From contig DXWV01000026.1 of the NCBI GenBank assembly GCA_019416685.1, positions 1-45,692 of the forward strand: 45,692 nt of DNA, written 5' to 3'. The stretch comes from Bacteroides sp. (lineage in GTDB: Bacteria > Bacteroidota > Bacteroidia > Bacteroidales > Bacteroidaceae). A program made the position numbers and the translations under genes. Below the pieces are notes generated by a model. That model was not told the origin of the DNA. It made no database searches and worked only from the letters and a program-made list of their open reading frames with translations. Of the stretch, positions 44,805 through 45,692 are shown in pieces. Each line of letters starts with the position of its first letter. Positions within the stretch are counted from its first letter, which is position 1.

Positions 44805-44867
44805 GTTTCCCGGCAAAAACACTTTGTTTCATCAGTACGAAACGAAGTGTTTCATGCCTTGAAACGA
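44805..44867. repeat. GTTTC/GAAAC palindromic array, ~22-nt spacing
   Basis: GTTTC occurs at 44805, 44826 and 44849, and GAAAC at 44839 and 44861. The two closed palindromic units are GTTTCATCAGTACGAAAC and GTTTCATGCCTTGAAAC, each followed by GAAG. The spacings are 21-23 nt, as in the arrays at 14501 and 41201. Confidence 0.65.
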
Positions 44868-45025
44868 AGCATATACCAGTAGGATAGTACTTCGAAGCCG
44901 AATAACTTCAAACTCCCCTTACACATGTGAAAAGGGATAAACTAAGAGAAATATAAGAGGTAAAGGAGGAAAAAGACAGACTATTATTTTTATCAGAGAA
45001 AGTTATCGGATTATCAAATTATTCC

Positions 45026-45033
45026 TATCTTTG
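45026..45033 (+). promoter_or_regulatory. -7 box of the structured RNA
   Basis: TATCTTTG is a perfect consensus box. The predicted RNA start is near 45039. Confidence 0.6.
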
Positions 45034-45038
45034 CAATG

Positions 45039-45271
45039 CAACCAAGAAATGGGTGCATCGTTTTTGTTGAACGACGGAGAAATCTTATTGTTATCTGCCA
45101 TTGAAATCTGGTAAATTTTATTCTCGCAGATAATAGGTGAGGTTCTCCACGTCCAAGATGCGTATAACTTTGTTATATATCATCTGGGCGTGGAACTATT
45201 GCTTATTATTCGGGAACGGCCTTACCAGAGCCTCAATGGGATAATATAGTATATAGCTTCCACGCCTTTTT
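45039..45271 (+). ncRNA. Structured RNA/leader with two mutually exclusive hairpins
   Basis: No ORF is evident. From the predicted start, simple hairpins appear: ATGCAACC with GGGTGCAT, and TTATCTGC with GCAGATAA. Then GTTCTCCACGTCC (45142-45154) can pair with GGGCGTGGAAC (45186-45196), enclosing AGATG/CATCT and GTATAAC/GTTATAT. The same GGGCGTGGAA can instead pair with TTCCACGCC (45258-45266), with inner support from CTAT/ATAG and TATTATTC/GGATAATA, and is followed by TTTTT. This looks like an antiterminator/terminator pair. A stand-alone ncRNA (for example a 6S-type RNA) is the alternative. The ends are approximate. Confidence 0.6.
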
Positions 45272-45315
45272 ATACATGCACGGAAGCCTTTCAATCGGTT
45301 AAAACACACAAATAT

Positions 45316-45576
45316 ATGAACGATTATTCCTGCCCTTGCCTTATGAAAACCGATCTGGAGCAATCGGTTGATAAGATCTCCTTTCTTAAAGAGTACTACC
45401 CCGGTATTGAATCTCCCGGATACATTGAAGCGCTGCCCAAACAAGAATTACTATGCTGTCTGTGTCTACTCGACAGTATTCTATTTTCTATCGAACAAGA
45501 GCATTTTACATGTACCGTTACAGAACTGATCCGCCTATATCGATGCAGAGAAAGAGTAGTGAAACGCTTCCTTTAA
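45316..45576 (+). CDS. Small unrecognised protein downstream of the structured RNA
   Basis: This 86-aa frame begins MNDYSCPCLMKTDLEQSVDK and ends RLYRCRERVVKRFL. An internal ATG (45343, MKTDLEQSVDK) is another start. The residues PKQELLCCLCLLDSILFSIEQ form an amphipathic, Cys-rich helix. There is no signal peptide, membrane segment or motif that I recognise. The start lies 45 nt after the terminator-like end of the RNA, so it may be the gene controlled by that leader. It could also be a chance ORF. The 116 nt between it and the window end show nothing clear. Confidence 0.4.
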   Translation: MNDYSCPCLMKTDLEQSVDKISFLKEYYPGIESPGYIEALPKQELLCCLCLLDSILFSIEQEHFTCTVTELIRLYRCRERVVKRFL

Positions 45577-45692
45577 GAGAATATTTATTCAAGAAAATGA
45601 ATACGATAATAAAGGATTGCAAGAGTGTACACTTTTCTATAACAAGAATGGTTCTTCTTCAATTTAGTTGAAAAAGACATGTTCCATCACCA

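Larger units (their letters stand above)
44534..45025. other. Intergenic region with inverted repeat and palindromic words
   Basis: It holds the 22-nt-arm inverted repeat (44546-44633) and the GTTTC/GAAAC array (44805-44867). A 65-codon frame at 44690-44887 overlaps the array, has no protein character, and is rejected. The rest shows nothing I can name. Confidence 0.55.

Noticed and set aside
44690..44887. 65-codon plus-strand frame downstream of the GH38 gene
   Set aside because: It covers the GTTTC/GAAAC array; the composition is random, with no motif and no supporting promoter.
45453..45671. 72-codon frame overlapping the end of the 86-aa ORF
   Set aside because: It is an out-of-frame shadow of the longer candidate at 45316 with less protein-like composition.

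Overview
The window looks like chromosomal DNA of a gut Bacteroides species. It has many promoters of the Bacteroidales type (-7 box TAnnTTTG), a SusC/SusD pair controlled by an ECF sigma factor and a FecR-type anti-sigma factor, DUF4369, DUF3836 and DUF2975 proteins, and a dense set of secreted glycoside hydrolases. The sequence alone does not settle the species.

Layout. (1) 1-7370 is housekeeping: tRNA-Leu(CAA), manC, a DUF418 membrane protein, a HIT protein, greA, a TlpA-like lipoprotein without its CXXC, and pnp. (2) 7440-14382 is a regulatory and uptake unit: ECF sigma, FecR anti-sigma, SusC with a signalling N-domain, and a SusD-like lipoprotein, ending in a strong terminator. No enzyme gene follows it. 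(3) 14501-14569 is a small array of palindromes with a 23-nt period. (4) 14649-19251 holds butyrate kinase and phosphate butyryltransferase on the minus strand, then LD-carboxypeptidase, an M28/glutaminyl-cyclase lipoprotein and SufE. (5) 19281-21175 holds a long perfect hairpin, the remains of a decayed gene, and a secreted six-hairpin glycosidase-like protein.

(6) 21513-24143 is a tightly coupled three-gene cassette: a small nucleotidyltransferase-like protein, a coiled-coil/XRE protein, and a MinD-like ATPase (KGGVGRT) with TPR-like repeats. It resembles a conflict or defence module, and I do not know it as a described system. (7) 24349-35158 is a five-enzyme glycan operon (sialate O-acetylesterase, GH36, GH92, GH110, GH95) with a convergent AraC regulator. 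Together GH110 and GH95 could strip the blood-group-B type cap (alpha-1,3-Gal and alpha-1,2-Fuc) from mucin-like O-glycans. The operon has no SusC/D of its own.

(8) 35998-37418 is a divergent promoter region and a membrane/cytidylate-kinase-like fusion. (9) 37422-40285 is a minus-strand operon of a CPBP intramembrane protease, three DUF2975 paralogues with nearly identical C-terminal tails, and a small XRE repressor. It is preceded by a DUF3836 gene whose promoter is bracketed by a 13-bp inverted repeat. (10) 41636-44533 is a secreted GH38-type alpha-mannosidase, flanked on both sides by unusual palindromic arrays. (11) 45026-45576 is a structured RNA with two mutually exclusive long hairpins, one ending in a terminator-like U-tract, in front of a small unrecognised ORF.

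Gene calls rest on motif and family recognition by eye. No search or folding program was run.
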